Notes under the pieces: model-generated
Database searches by the model: none
What the model was told of the DNA's origin: nothing
The model's input: only the letters and a program-made list of their open reading frames with translations
Part shown: in pieces, positions 46,678 through 57,595 of the stretch
Position numbering within the stretch: the stretch's first letter is position 1
Layout of the letters: every line of letters starts with the position of its first letter
Assembly: GCA_963281155.1 (NCBI GenBank)
Contig: CAUJLY010000003.1
Coordinates: forward strand, 1,860,001-1,924,000
Direction: 5' to 3'
DNA from: Rhabditophanes sp. KR3021
Lineage: Eukaryota > Nematoda > Chromadorea > Rhabditida > Alloionematidae
Length of the DNA: 64,000 bases
Position numbers and translations under genes: made by a program

Positions 46678-49600
46678 ATGGCTGGAAACGAGTTGGTAAC
46701 TAGTCGCACTTTTGGTGCCATTCTAGCTGCTATCACTTGTATCACCGTTTTCTCATGTTACTTTGATTTAATCTACTTTCAATTGTCAACGGGCGCTTGT
46801 TTTGTGGCAGGGTATGTAGGAATTAGTTTGATTATTAATAATTCTTTTTAAGTTTTGCCTTCGTTGTTTATAAGGAAAGTGGGAGCTTATTTGCACCGAG
46901 GAAAAAGGAATTAGAGGATTTTTGTAAAAGTTTTACATTTTTTCCTGGGTTGAAAGATGTGTTGGAAGCTTTAGCAAAGTCAAAGGATGTAGCAGGCTAT
47001 ACGGAAAGACACTCAATGTCTTCATCTCCAGCGATCGACAGTGCTCTTGAGCAAATTTTAAATTATTTCACCAGAGATTTCATCGACAATTGGTATGAAA
47101 AGATAGGGACGGGGACAATTTTCCAGGATAGCCTGAAGAGAATGATCAGACGCACTGTTGCAGCCTTTAATTACAGCCTCGGCAAACTAGACTGGACCGA
47201 ACTAATTACCCGGGACCTAGCAGATGACATTGCCTCTCACTTCCGTCTCTACAGAAAAGCCAAAGAACGCTTGGAATCAAAAAAAAGCGACGACAAACGA
47301 GCCGACGATCTCGAGTCTCTTTTCTTTGACATAGAACTAGAAATGGAAAAAAGCTACTGCAGAGACCTTGTTTCCACAACCCCTCAATACGAATTAACTT
47401 ATTTCCGAGATGTTACAGATGTCATCTTGCACCTATTAATGCCGGCTGAAGACTTTAGATGCAGGCCACTTAGATTTATTATTAGAGACATCCTGGTCAA
47501 CCGAATTTTCATTCCAATGTTTGACAAATTCAGCAATCCAGATTTTGTTAATTATATTATTGTATGGCTATTGAGTGAGATTAACATTGATCCAGAGTCA
47601 TTTATTGTGTCTTTGGAAAGCTCACAGTCCGTTCAAGAGTTGGAGGCAATCCTGGAGTCGATCGACGAGGAAATGAACGCGCTAAAGACTAAGGACAATA
47701 CGAGAGAATATATTGACATCATTCAACAACAATTAGCTAGCTTAGATTTTGCTGCCACTGTAATTAAGAGAAAAATGCTAAAGTTAACTTCGAACCCAGA
47801 AGCTGATCTCATAGATGAACCTGATGTAGGAGAAGAAATGAATACCAATATGATTCAACTACCTATTACGATTATGCTGACTAATTCCATTGCTATTAAC
47901 TTCTTTTCCGAATTTTTGCAAAAGAATGGGAAGCAAGCTTACATTGACTGCTACTTGGCTATTGAAGGTTTTAAAGCTAGTGCGGAACATCAATTCCGAG
48001 CCTTTGCTGGAGGTGAAGCTGGTGAAAAGGAAGTGCATAAAATTATCAAAGATGCGGCTTTGTTTCTTTATCACCAGTTTTTGTCAACCGAAGCTACTAC
48101 GAAAGTTGATGTGGATGAAGCTGTTATTAATAGGTTTTTGGCAAGGTTGCGGAATGATGAGCCGACGGATGTTTGGTTCGAACAGATACAGGGTTTGTTT
48201 CATCTTTTATCAACTCATAATTTTCTTTTTTAGTAAAGTTGAAAAAACTCGACAAAGTTAAAAAATATTTATTTTTTAAAGGAATTTTATTAATCCAAAG
48301 CTAGATAAACCGGGGTAATCAAGAGCATGTTGAAATTATTCATCGGCCCTCTTGAGTTCAAACATCTTTTCGGTCAAGATGTCAGCAACTGCATATGCGT
48401 TGACAGAATTTAGAAGGTAGATGCCAGGCATACTACATTTAGCATCATCCCGATTAGCGATCTGATAGTTCAATCCTTCCATAAGAATATATTTCAGATT
48501 TTCAGCCAATTCTTCGGTAGGAATAGGCAACTTAAGATGAAGAGTTTCGGCCGGATGGTTCTTGTCCATTCTAGACTCTTTTCTGTCAAACAAACTACCG
48601 TTTGTAAGAGTATCCTAAACTGCTTATCGATTCTGTCATCCTTTCCTAATTCCCCTACAGAGAAAACTCCTTTCTTGAATCTTGAATAGTTGGTGAGAAT
48701 GTCGTCGGTGTTTCTTGCACCAAGTAAAAAATAGACATAGGCTTGGTGCTCACTAGAATCATTTTCCCATTCAGACCAAACTTTGTCCAATCATTTAGAG
48801 GCAGTAACTAATATTCAAAATCCAAAAAATGTAGTTTAAAAAACCTTTGTTATACAGTTTACTTAAAACTTACATTTAAAGGCACAATATTAATCTGACT
48901 AAAAACATTCCAGGAGAAAGTTCTCGAATTATTGTCGAAAGATGAAAAGTTCTATCCAGCTTTTAAGAGAAGCGATGAGTACAGGGATTTACTAATCGAA
49001 TTAGGAGTTATTTCCAGTGCTGACTCGATAGAGGAAGATCTAACGGAAGAAGATAACAAATCTCTGTCTAGTTTGGGATCATTTACGAGTCTCGAAGTAG
49101 GAGTTGAACCCATAAACACTATCGAATTTCCAAAAGACTACTCTAAAAACACAGTTATAGTGGAAAGTCTAGGCGTCGGCCAATCGAAACAAGAAAGTTT
49201 TGTCTGCTACAACGTCCGTGTCTCCCGAACCTCCAAAGACGGCCGAAACATCTCTACCTGGAACACGGTGCGTCGCTACACCGACTTCCATCTTCTCAAT
49301 CAAATAGTCAAAAAGAAATACCCCAAACTCAAGCACATTTCCTTTCCAGCCAAAAAAACCTTCAACAACTTCGATGGTAAATTTTTAGAAAAGCGAACTA
49401 GTGCATTGAATGTTTATATGAATGTAAGTTTCCTCGGGCGATACTAAATTTAAAAAATATCTGATACGTTTCAAAAATTGCTATTTTTGATTCCAAGTAG
49501 GATTTTAAGAAAGGCATGCAAATAAATCGTTTTATTTTAAATTAGTTAAGATAAGTATGCAATAATTATTAAAAATATTTACAAGATGGAAATGGATAAT

Positions 49601-50781
49601 ATATACAATTAGAAATTAATCACATATAAATAGAGCATATTCTTGTATAAATACATTTTTGACCATTACCATTCGATCTTAGTTTCAGCTTATGTTTGTC
49701 AGTTAAAAGTATCAGGCATCTTACTATTTATTCGTTCTAAGTAATGTAACAGATTGTTTATTTAATCAGATATTTTGTATTAGAAGCGCATTTGCCTGCA
49801 ATATACATAAAGTATTCAAGAAATGGTTGGTTAGTGGATATATTGTTTTATCAATATTAAATTAAACGCATACACATATAGTACATACTCCTATCATTAT
49901 TCTAAACGTTTGTGTGGTTTTAGACTCTGATGGCCATCAATGTTATCGAAGCAAATCCAGGTTTAGAAGAGATTGTGCATGACTTTATTAGCCAAAAGAC
50001 GTTCTCTGGCGTCAAGGAGGGTTTTCCTGCCAAAGTTATTAGCTCTATCTTCAACCCTGTAGTCACCGGCGTCAAAGCTATCTCGACAGCCGTCACATCT
50101 GTTCCCGACCAAGTTATTGATGGTGTTTCTAAAGTTGGGTCTGGATTAAATAGGGCCAGTCAAGTTTTGAGGGTTGGGGTGGAGGAAACTTCAGTTAACG
50201 AAGGACTGGCCGAATGTTCGAGAGTTGCGGCAAACATTAAGGACGAAACCTTTTCAGACAATATTCCATTGCGGGTGTTGCTGTTGTTTGTGGATGAAGT
50301 GTTTGGGCTGAGGGGCAGGAATCAATGGTTTAGACGCAGTTTGACGACTACACTCCATCAAATTATTTCAGCTACTCTGGGATCTTCAATTAACAGAAAA
50401 ATAATCGATTTAGTCAACTTTTTGACCTCAAGTGATCAGGTTTCGCAGTATCTAGTTGCCTTTCGCGAAACCATCTGGCCTAACGGATATCTAAATACGA
50501 GACAAGAGCCTAAATCTCTAAACCATGCCCTCAAGACGCGTCTCTTTGCCCGAACTCAAATGCTTGCTGCAATTCCGGACGAACTTCGTCTCTTTATCGG
50601 AGTTCATACTGCTACTAAGGGAATCTCTAACATTTCAAATGCTCTGCAAAATCGCCACTTGAACCGTCGGCTTGCCTATGTCATCCTTGAACGATTGTTG
50701 GTTAAAATTTTTCCGAATAATAAGTTTGACAAATTGCTCCCGCAACTACATTCAAAGAGTCCTAGAACTAAACTTGCTTAA
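46678..50781 (+). CDS. snx-13: Sorting nexin 13-type protein (TM-PXA-RGS-PX-nexin C)
   Basis: Exons 46678-46811, 46853-48192, 48234-48256, 48914-49423 and 49924-50781 give 954 residues, the size of animal SNX13. Order: an N-terminal membrane hairpin (residues about 11-55), PXA (about 80-270, ALEQILNYFTRDFIDNWY), a coiled linker, RGS (about 370-515, FFSEFLQKNGKQAYIDCYLA, ending FYPAFKRSDEYRDLL), PX (about 565-680, YNVRVSRTSKDG, RRYTDFHLLNQIVKKKYP, FLEKR), and nexin C (about 760-930, PLRVLLLFVDEVFGLR). SNX13 proteins bridge ER and lipid droplets or endosomes. The third exon is tiny (23 nt) with a weak GTTAAA donor; I chose it because it alone restores phase and RGS continuity. The 657-bp intron after it holds an antisense frameshifted gene. 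ARB2A follows at 134 bp in the same direction. Confidence 0.93.
48336..48786 (-). pseudogene. Antisense frameshifted gene in an SNX13 intron
   Basis: Intronless minus-strand coding sequence with two blocks in different frames: 48595-48786 (VWSEWENDSSEHQAYVYFLL, then FKKGVFSVGELGKDDRIDKQ) and 48336-48595 (RMDKNHPAETLHLKLPIPTE, then SVNAYAVADILTEKMFELKR, stop at 48336-48338). The switch is at an AAAA run near 48590, where one more A would rejoin the frames. There is no in-frame ATG: a TGA stands just before the first codons. A minus-strand AATAAA lies about 46 bases after the stop. Lack of introns and start suggests a dead, possibly retro-copied gene. Family not recognised. Confidence 0.6.
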
Positions 50782-50915
50782 CCAATAAATTATTGTTTTT
50801 TATTTAATTGGGTTTAAACAACCTCTATTATTCATGCGGTTTTAACAGCCTTAGTTATTTATGCGGTTTCATGTTTAGTTTAATGTAATTAATATGCTTA
50901 TGTTTGTTCTAGAGT
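50782..50915 (+). promoter_or_regulatory. Short intercistronic region, candidate operon junction
   Basis: Only 134 bp separate the SNX13 stop from the ARB2A start, with AATAAA at 50784-50789, a T-rich stretch, and a TTGTTCTAG acceptor ending at 50912, four bases before the ATG. This matches the spacing of nematode operons whose downstream cistrons receive an SL2-type leader. Inference only. Confidence 0.45.
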
Positions 50916-53193
50916 ATGGGTAAGTCTTTAAAAGATCTAGGACTTCATTTTAATGAAAAAGGCAGTTTGAACGACAAAATGGGCAATGCCTTTCAGTTTG
51001 TGGATCAAGAAAATTATGAATCCGTCGGAGAAGCTGTCAATGAATACATTTACGATGCCCTCTCAAAACAATTTAAGTTCAAGAAGCTTTACTTTGACAA
51101 AAAGACCAAAGAAACAAGTTCCTTCGTCTTTGCAACTGAAAATTACTTAACAGCATCAGAGCTTATCGTCTTCATTAACGGTAGCGGAGCCGTCAGAGCC
51201 GGTCAATGGGCCAGAAGTGTAATCATCAATAACGACCTATCTTCCGGCACCCAATTTCCTTATTATCAATGTATTCGTTTCCCTTGGTGACCTTATCTAA
51301 TGTTCTCTAATTTTAGGTAATTTTCGAAGCATTCAAGGACAAATAAATCAAAACGTTTATTAAAAATGGGGAAAATATTAAAAGTAGACATATTATTATT
51401 TAAACTTTCATGTGTGTTGCTGATGACAATACCTATATTCTTTTTGCGATTGCTGGATGTTTTTTGTACATCAGATTAACCAGAGGAAACGACGTTCGCC
51501 AAGACTTTTTGACCATCTATAATTACTGAGTACTTGAAAGCAAGAGCTTTATTTGAGGACAAGCTGTCAATATGAACAGCCACCATCTTTCTTTGATATT
51601 TTAAGATGCCAATAATTATCGAATCCTTAGCATTAAGAGGAATGAATTTGGCGTACCGACGTTTAGCATTCCTACTATGCGCATTCAATCTCCTTTCCAC
51701 GTTGCCAGAAACACCACAGTAGAAGATTCAAAATTGCAACTTGAGTTTGTATTGGTCCGCAATATGGACAATATTTGTACAACACGTTCACCAAACTCCT
51801 CATTCTTTCCAATCTCAGCGATAAACTTGTGCTTTAATTTGCTGCCCTGATCTAACTATCCGTAGATTGTATCTTCATTGTTCCTTTCATAAGCCTTTTT
51901 AACTTCTGTCAAAGTACTATCAATCCCACATAGTAAGCAGCTCCATATTTGCGAATCTACTTACAGAAATGCTTGTGATATTCCTCAGCATCATTGTGAA
52001 GATAAAATTTAATTTTACCATAATCATTTCCTCCCATATATCTTTAAGATCATCTACCACTTCTTTACGTTCTTTTTGAATGGTTGATTCAGTAGCTTCT
52101 AACATTGATACTCTTGACATCGCTGTAGTTAATTCTTCCATGTCTGCAAATTTGGGGATTATGCTTGATAATTGACAACTTCTGGCCTTCTTGAAGCACT
52201 TTTTCAGAGGTAGACATCTTTTTGTGGCCTCCATGCCCCTTGCGTCATTATTTGGACGTCTTATTTTTTTCGCTTATCAAATTGAGATATAAATGTGTGT
52301 TATAATGACGAAGCTACTTTAAGATCTTCTTAGAACAACATTTGATTCAAATTTATATTCTAATAAACACAAAAATTGAATTGTCACAGGTGACACAAAC
52401 TCTTTACAAAATATTCTAATTAAAATCAAAAGTAAGTAATTTATTATCACTTTTATTTAGCTTTGGGTATCAATAAAAATAAAGATCGCGCCTTTCTTGT
52501 CTTCAATACAAATGACAATTTTTATGTTGAGTCAAGTGGTGGATCCAAGTCATTTAAGAAAGTAAGTGTTCTCTTGTTATCCGCTAACCTTTCTTCTTTT
52601 CAAGAATAGTTGCAATGCCATTGAACATGGCTTGTTTGCCGTAAGTTTTAAGTTTTTTGTGTAAATATGATATGTAAACAGTAAAATATATAATTTAATA
52701 TGCAAATATCAGTATATGTAGATATTTGAAGAATACAATAGGATATGTTACAATGTGTAATAAAGATGAAAGAATGAGTTAACCTAATAGCCAATTAGTA
52801 GGAATTGTTTATTTACAAAATATTAATCATTTTACATTTTAGTGGGAAAACTTTGTTCTCGCAAGCAAGTTAGCTGGAAGAAAGATTGCCATTATAGCAC
52901 ATAGTTATGGAGGTGTAGTTGTGGATCATATTCTGAAATGTTACGGAAATAAAGAAGGAGCTATCAAAGGTATTATGCTTACAGATGCTGAGTTCGACAG
53001 AAGTTGTCTCGAACATTTGAGTGATGTTCCTGTCGTCATGAACTTTGTCAATTACATCCCCAACTCCAAAACTTCCGCATATAGTGAAGATGCCGTCATC
53101 TCTGTCTACTCTGGCACAAACCAACATGTTTTGACATCTGCATTTGCCAAAGATGCTATCATTTCAAAACTTCGTGAGCTTCATTTTGACTAA
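50916..53193 (+). CDS. arb2a: ARB2A/FAM172A-type Arb2-domain protein
   Basis: Exons 50916-51270, 52461-52561, 52605-52640 and 52843-53193 give 280 residues. The protein resembles human FAM172A (ARB2A), an Arb2-fold relative of serine hydrolases implicated with Argonaute and splicing in the nucleus, with yeast Clr3-associated Arb2 as distant kin. Landmarks: LGLHFNEKGSLNDK, FQFVDQENYESVGEAVNEYI, VFINGSGAVRAGQWARSVII, NDLSSGTQFPYYQ, VFNTNDNFYVESS, and the nucleophile elbow IAHSYGGVVVDH. It lacks the charged insert present in the vertebrate proteins, hence shorter. The first intron is about 1.2 kb and contains antisense decayed coding sequence. It lies close behind SNX13 in the same direction, so the two may be co-transcribed. 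Confidence 0.88.
51476..52234 (-). pseudogene. Antisense decayed coding fragments in the first ARB2A intron
   Basis: On the minus strand, three pieces broken by stops and frame changes. At 51476-51700, KRRYAKFIPLNAKDSIIIGI and the following residues look like the S1-domain start of the exosome subunit Rrp40/EXOSC3. At about 51720-51930 is a piece with LDQGSKLKHKFIAEIGKNEE, and at about 51960-52234 a piece with FADMEELTTAMSRVSMLEAT followed by KERKEVVDDLKDIWEE and, in another frame, YGKIKFYLHNDAEEYHKHF. The last two may belong to one unknown protein. At least three frame breaks and a stop are present; none looks like an intron. The Rrp40 likeness is tentative. Confidence 0.45.
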
Positions 53194-53854
53194 ACTACTC
53201 GTATTACTTCTTTTCTTTAAACATTTAGTCACTATATTTTTTGAATAATTATTAAAAGCAATCTTTTCAAGTAATGGTTATGTAATTTCTAAATAAATTG
53301 TTCAATTTTTTGATTAACCCTATCATGACCTAAGTATCTTTTCGTGCCACATCAAGTAAAACAAAAAACTAACAAAAAAAAGAAAAGCATCACCCTTCAA
53401 ATTCCCTTTGGTGCGATTTAAGGAATGGGTAAAGAGTTTATCTCTTAAAAGCTAATCAAATTGGTGGGTTTATGGTGAACCGTAAAGAGATTACCCCCAC
53501 TAGGAGTTGTTTAGTTTATGTAGGGTTGTATGACCAATTAATAATATGCGTTTTGGTTGTGGCATATACACTATATTTCTCCGATTGTAGTCCTTTTTTA
53601 GTATGCAAACTGAAAACACCACCACATTCACTTTTATAGATACGTTTATAGCAGCCCATTCAAAGCATTTATAGTATGAAAGTGGTGGTTATCAAGTGAT
53701 AAGACCCTTTTTACTTCCTCATTATATTCATTTGGCTTATTCCTCAGATATACACACTTCGTTTTCAGTATAATTGTTTGCTAACAATTTTCTTCTATTT
53801 TGTAGAGTGCTATTGTTTGGTTAATTGTATTTTATGTGGTAAAGAAAAATAAAT
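53194..53854. other. Intergenic region
   Basis: About 660 bp with the ARB2A 3' UTR and the promoter of the next small gene. TTTTGTAG near 53799-53806 could be a leader acceptor. No gene seen. Confidence 0.5.
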
Positions 53855-54124
53855 ATGGCTGATGTAGAAAAGGAGGCTATTAATAATAGTAGTAAGGGTA
53901 AGTATAATCTGTCTTTTACTACTAATATCTGTTAAGAAAAATTATCAAAGATGTGCCAATCTGTAGAGAATTTTGAATTAATTTTGCAAGAAACTTGTAT
54001 TGAACATGCCGATGCTGCCAGTATGAAGGAAGAGTTTCTTAAAAAAATCGAGTTTCAGAGGAGACGAGTGGTCATAGATGGAGGTGGCTTCACCACTCCC
54101 AAGGAGAAAGTTAAATCTACATAG
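53855..54124 (+). CDS. Small 76-residue protein, unrecognised
   Basis: Two exons, 53855-53897 and 53937-54124, give 76 residues (39-bp intron, GTAAGT...GTTAAG). No signal peptide or membrane segment. The middle (CQSVENFELILQETCIEHAD, then MKEEFLKKIEFQRRR) is probably helical, ending in a Gly-rich turn and a basic tail. An AATAAA follows near 54175. It uses an AAG acceptor. The reading frame is short, but splice sites, phase and codon composition support a real gene. Family not recognised. Confidence 0.6.
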
Positions 54125-54527
54125 TTTAACGTTTAGGATATTATTGCTGCTAATGCTTTGTTTTGGTTTTTATTAATAAAGTTATTTCTTGAATTTCCTT
54201 CATTATACATTATTATTCGATAATAATCAAGGTTGGCATTGGAAAATGATTTTCGTGTGGAGGATCCCCCACTATAGTTACTTTTTCAAATTTTCCTCAC
54301 TCTGACCCACTTACACCTTTATATGTGCAACATTGAAGTTTAGTTAATAAGAATTGAGCGTGTCAATTAGATTAAACATTTTTTTAAATGATCTTGATTG
54401 TTTTATTAATAAAATGATGGCTTAAAAATAAGTAATGTATTTCAAAATATAATTTATACTATTCGAATTGTAAGGAATGTTGATTGAGTTTCACGGGTGT
54501 TAGGAATAAATACTTTGAGATTGGTGA
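54125..54527. other. 3' region between convergent genes
   Basis: 3' UTRs of the small protein (+) and FRMD gene (-). Minus-strand AATAAA motifs near 54408-54415. Nothing else seen. Confidence 0.5.
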
Positions 54528-57500
54528 TCAGTGTCGATGAATTATACTATTATAGGCCCCGAGGACTGAATGGCGTGCGGGTCTGTAGATGTCATATTCA
54601 AAGTTACGGATCATTGGCAAAGAACGTAGTCCGTTTGATTTGGTTGCTTTTGTCTGAAATGCTTGTTAGGCTATGAAAGTTAATAATTAATTACCTCAAA
54701 AATAGTAACTACGATTGATAAAACCAACAAAAATATCAACAATCCCGTCAAAATAAAACGAAATACTTTTTTAGGTAAAGATTGACTCGGAGTTCTGGCT
54801 TGTTCCGATACTCTTCTTGTCACATCCTTAGCATCACAAAAGGTTTGCCCAAACACACTATTTGTCAATGACTTCGAAGTCATTTGAGAAATAATTTCCT
54901 CTTGAATTGGCGTAGAAGTATTGTCTCTACTAATCCTCCTGCTAAACTCAATAGATGTCTGTTCAATTTTTATACTTTCCAATGTAATGGAATTATTGTT
55001 TTCAGCAACTATTGGCTCCTAAATAATTATTAATAACTCATCCATTCTTAATAACTTACTGTCGTCACAAAAGACTTACTACTAGTTTCTTCTTTGATGC
55101 TTTCAAGTGTCAAATTATGAGTGTCAGGAATGTCTTCTTCCTCACTTCTAGCAAGTTCTTCTTCTTTCTTAGGTTGTTCATTCAACAAGTCATCTACACT
55201 CTTTTCCCTGATTGCATCCTCGACTGACTTTTTGTGTTCTTTGACGAGCAAATCATACTCCGGATTGGATAGTTGATTGTCGTCTCTACTTTTGTGTTTC
55301 TGTAGTTGACAACGGAAGAAATGAGTAGGTTGTTCCCTGGTTGGTTCTTCCTGCTCGAATTCATGATACGTCTTAGAAGTCTGGGAACGGAAAGTAGATC
55401 CTCTAGTAAAGAGTGGGATGAATGGCTTGGAGAAGATCGGTTTGACAGCAATAGCCGTCTCAGCTGTGTAGAAGGCTTTTTGGGCGAGAATATGTTGCCA
55501 CAGGTGCTTACAAAAGTCTCTTTTGCAGCATTTTGCTTTAATTACATTGTGATGGTTGATTTCGAGGCCACTGTTAGCTCTACTCAGACTAGATGACTTT
55601 AGACTTGATGACTTTTCACATAAATCAATGTGACGCCTGGCATACTCATTAGTAACGACTATTTTGTATTCCCTCCCAAAGAAGGTTGTCTTGTCAATGT
55701 CATTCCACAACAGAACATGTTTGACTTCGTGTCCTTCAAAAATTAAAACTCCTTTGGGGGTTGCTGTAATACAAATATGAATAATTAAATTTTTTATGCA
55801 ATACTTTGAAACTTTGATTTTTTAAATTTTGATGTTGCTCAAAAGCAATTTATATAATCTTATATAGTAATCAATTTAACGAGAATGATGCGAACCAACA
55901 ATTCTCCAAGATTTTGTACGTTTAAAATTTGGATTTCAGCTACTTCCTTGGCTTATTTAAGACCAAATTTAACGTATATTAACCATTATTATTCATTTTC
56001 GTCCAAAAAGATCGTCTACACATGAAATGAAGAAGTTGTAAGGAAGCTATAATAAGTTAGTTGATGCTTCAAAGAAGTTCAATCTTGACAATGATGCCCC
56101 TGACATTAAGCAACAATTAGATGGATTGACTCGAGTCGAAAAAGAATGTAATGCTTATTTGGCCCTTAATCCATTTGTTATTTGATCCGAAAAAGATTTT
56201 CCAAAGATAGGAGATGTTATTAATTAGATTGGTAGAAGCTTTAGCATTAATAGAAGAGTTAGTGAACATCGATTGACTACAATTTTGATAATAAATGGAG
56301 CTACATTTTTAGCAGAAAGGAAAGTTTTTCATCAGTTGGCAAGTGTAGGAAAAAAGTTAAGCATCATCAAAATGACTATCCTTCAAAAAGACCGCTGAGA
56401 ATGTAACTGATGCTTGCCGTGGTCATCCCAAGTTCTGGCCCTGGAAAGCCATCCCTATCATTTATCAGCCTCATAGACCCTAAGAAAAATTGCGAAGTCG
56501 CCCAGTTAACATTAATTGACATTGTGTCTGTACAGCCACTGAATTTGTTTCAAAATATTAGTCCATTTTATGTGTATTTTTAATTAATAAAACTGACCTC
56601 CAATGTAAGTTTGCTCATTGTGACTGTTTTTAAATTGGACAGTGTAAGGATCAAAGCCATACGTTTCTAATTGACAAACTAACACCAACAAGTCAATTTC
56701 ACACTTGGCTGGAGTGTAGCCTACAAATGATTTATGATAATCCTGGATCTTGTTTTCCAAAGATTCTGTTTGTTTGACGACCAGTCTGTATTGAGAAACA
56801 TAATTGCCAGAGTGAATTTTTTGATCAAAGTCACCAAGTGTAGCTTAAATTAATTGATAGAATAATTAAGAAAATGGATTGTTAACTACCTTGTAAAATT
56901 AGTCCACCAAGTTTCGCAGATAAAGTTGAAGGACAACACAAACGTCCATGCAATAAATCTCTACAAATTTGTAAGAAAATGTGGTATCTAAAAGAGATGT
57001 TATAGTTGAATTAAATGCTAATATTTACCTTGTAATTTCTTCTTTCAGTTCAGTGGGTGCTGGAGGGTAAAATCTTACTCTAAAGCAAAGCATTACACGC
57101 TTCTCGTCAAACTGTTTTCCAAGATTCTTGTGGAGATCAATCCAAAAACGATTTTTTTTATCGTCAAAGAACCGAAGGCCAAAAAAATACTTTTCAACAA
57201 TGTCGAGATGACCACAAACCCAATCCAGCACATCTTTCCCAGTCGCAGATTTCTAAATCATAGCAAAATTAATACAAGAACAAGTTATTCATCAATATTC
57301 TAAGTTATCTATATAAGGAACAGTTAAGAGTCATATTTTTGAATGTTATTGAAAATCGATATACCTTAAACTCATGCTGAATTGTAGCCTCAGCATTCAA
57401 CAATTGCACAGTCACCACAATATGATTAGACATCTTGAATCCAGCCTTCGTAGAAATTCTACTAAACAATGACATCTTTCCTGCAGTAGATGAATCCAAG

Positions 57501-57595
57501 ATCGGAGACTTTGCTGTCCTGTCTTCACTAATGCTAAAATCCAAGTGGCTATTAGCACATGAGGGAGATGTCATAGAAGACTCATTTGCAACCAT
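54528..57595 (-). CDS. frm: FERM-domain protein of FRMD3/FRMD5 type with C-terminal membrane anchor
   Basis: Seven minus-strand exons: 57365-57595, 57029-57252, 56890-56987, 56598-56843, 55060-55763, 54695-55018, 54528-54653; 650 residues with every junction in phase. After a Ser-rich start comes the FERM domain: F1 (VVTVQLLNAEATIQHEFK, DVLDWVCGHLDIVEKYFFGL, then FRVRFYPPAPTELKEEITR), F2 (LLHGRLCC, GGLILQATLGDFDQ, CQLETYGFDP), F3 (GATPKGVLIFEGHEV, KHLWQHILAQKAFY). A FERM-adjacent and acidic linker follows, then one transmembrane helix (about 586-607, FILTGLLIFLLVLSIVVTIF) and a 41-residue tail. This architecture matches FRMD3/FRMD5, which link membranes to the actin cortex. If the 41-bp last intron is retained the protein would end a few residues after the helix. 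An 834-bp intron (55764-56597) holds decayed plus-strand coding sequence. Confidence 0.9.
56040..56475 (+). pseudogene. Decayed plus-strand gene in an FRMD intron
   Basis: One plus-strand frame stays coding-like from about 56044 to 56475 but is interrupted by about five stops (TGA and TAG). Pieces read SYNKLVDASKKFNLDNDAPD, RVEKECNAYLALNPFVI, SEKDFPKIGDVIN, RRVSEHRLTTILIINGATFL and ERKVFHQLASVGKKLSIIK. Because the stops are point changes in a single frame with no shifts, this looks like a dead exon or retro-copy, not random sequence. The family was not recognised. Confidence 0.45.

Noticed and set aside
54680..54694. FRMD ending with retained last intron as the main form
   Set aside because: The spliced form adds a coherent 41-residue tail in phase, which is unlikely by chance, so it was preferred.
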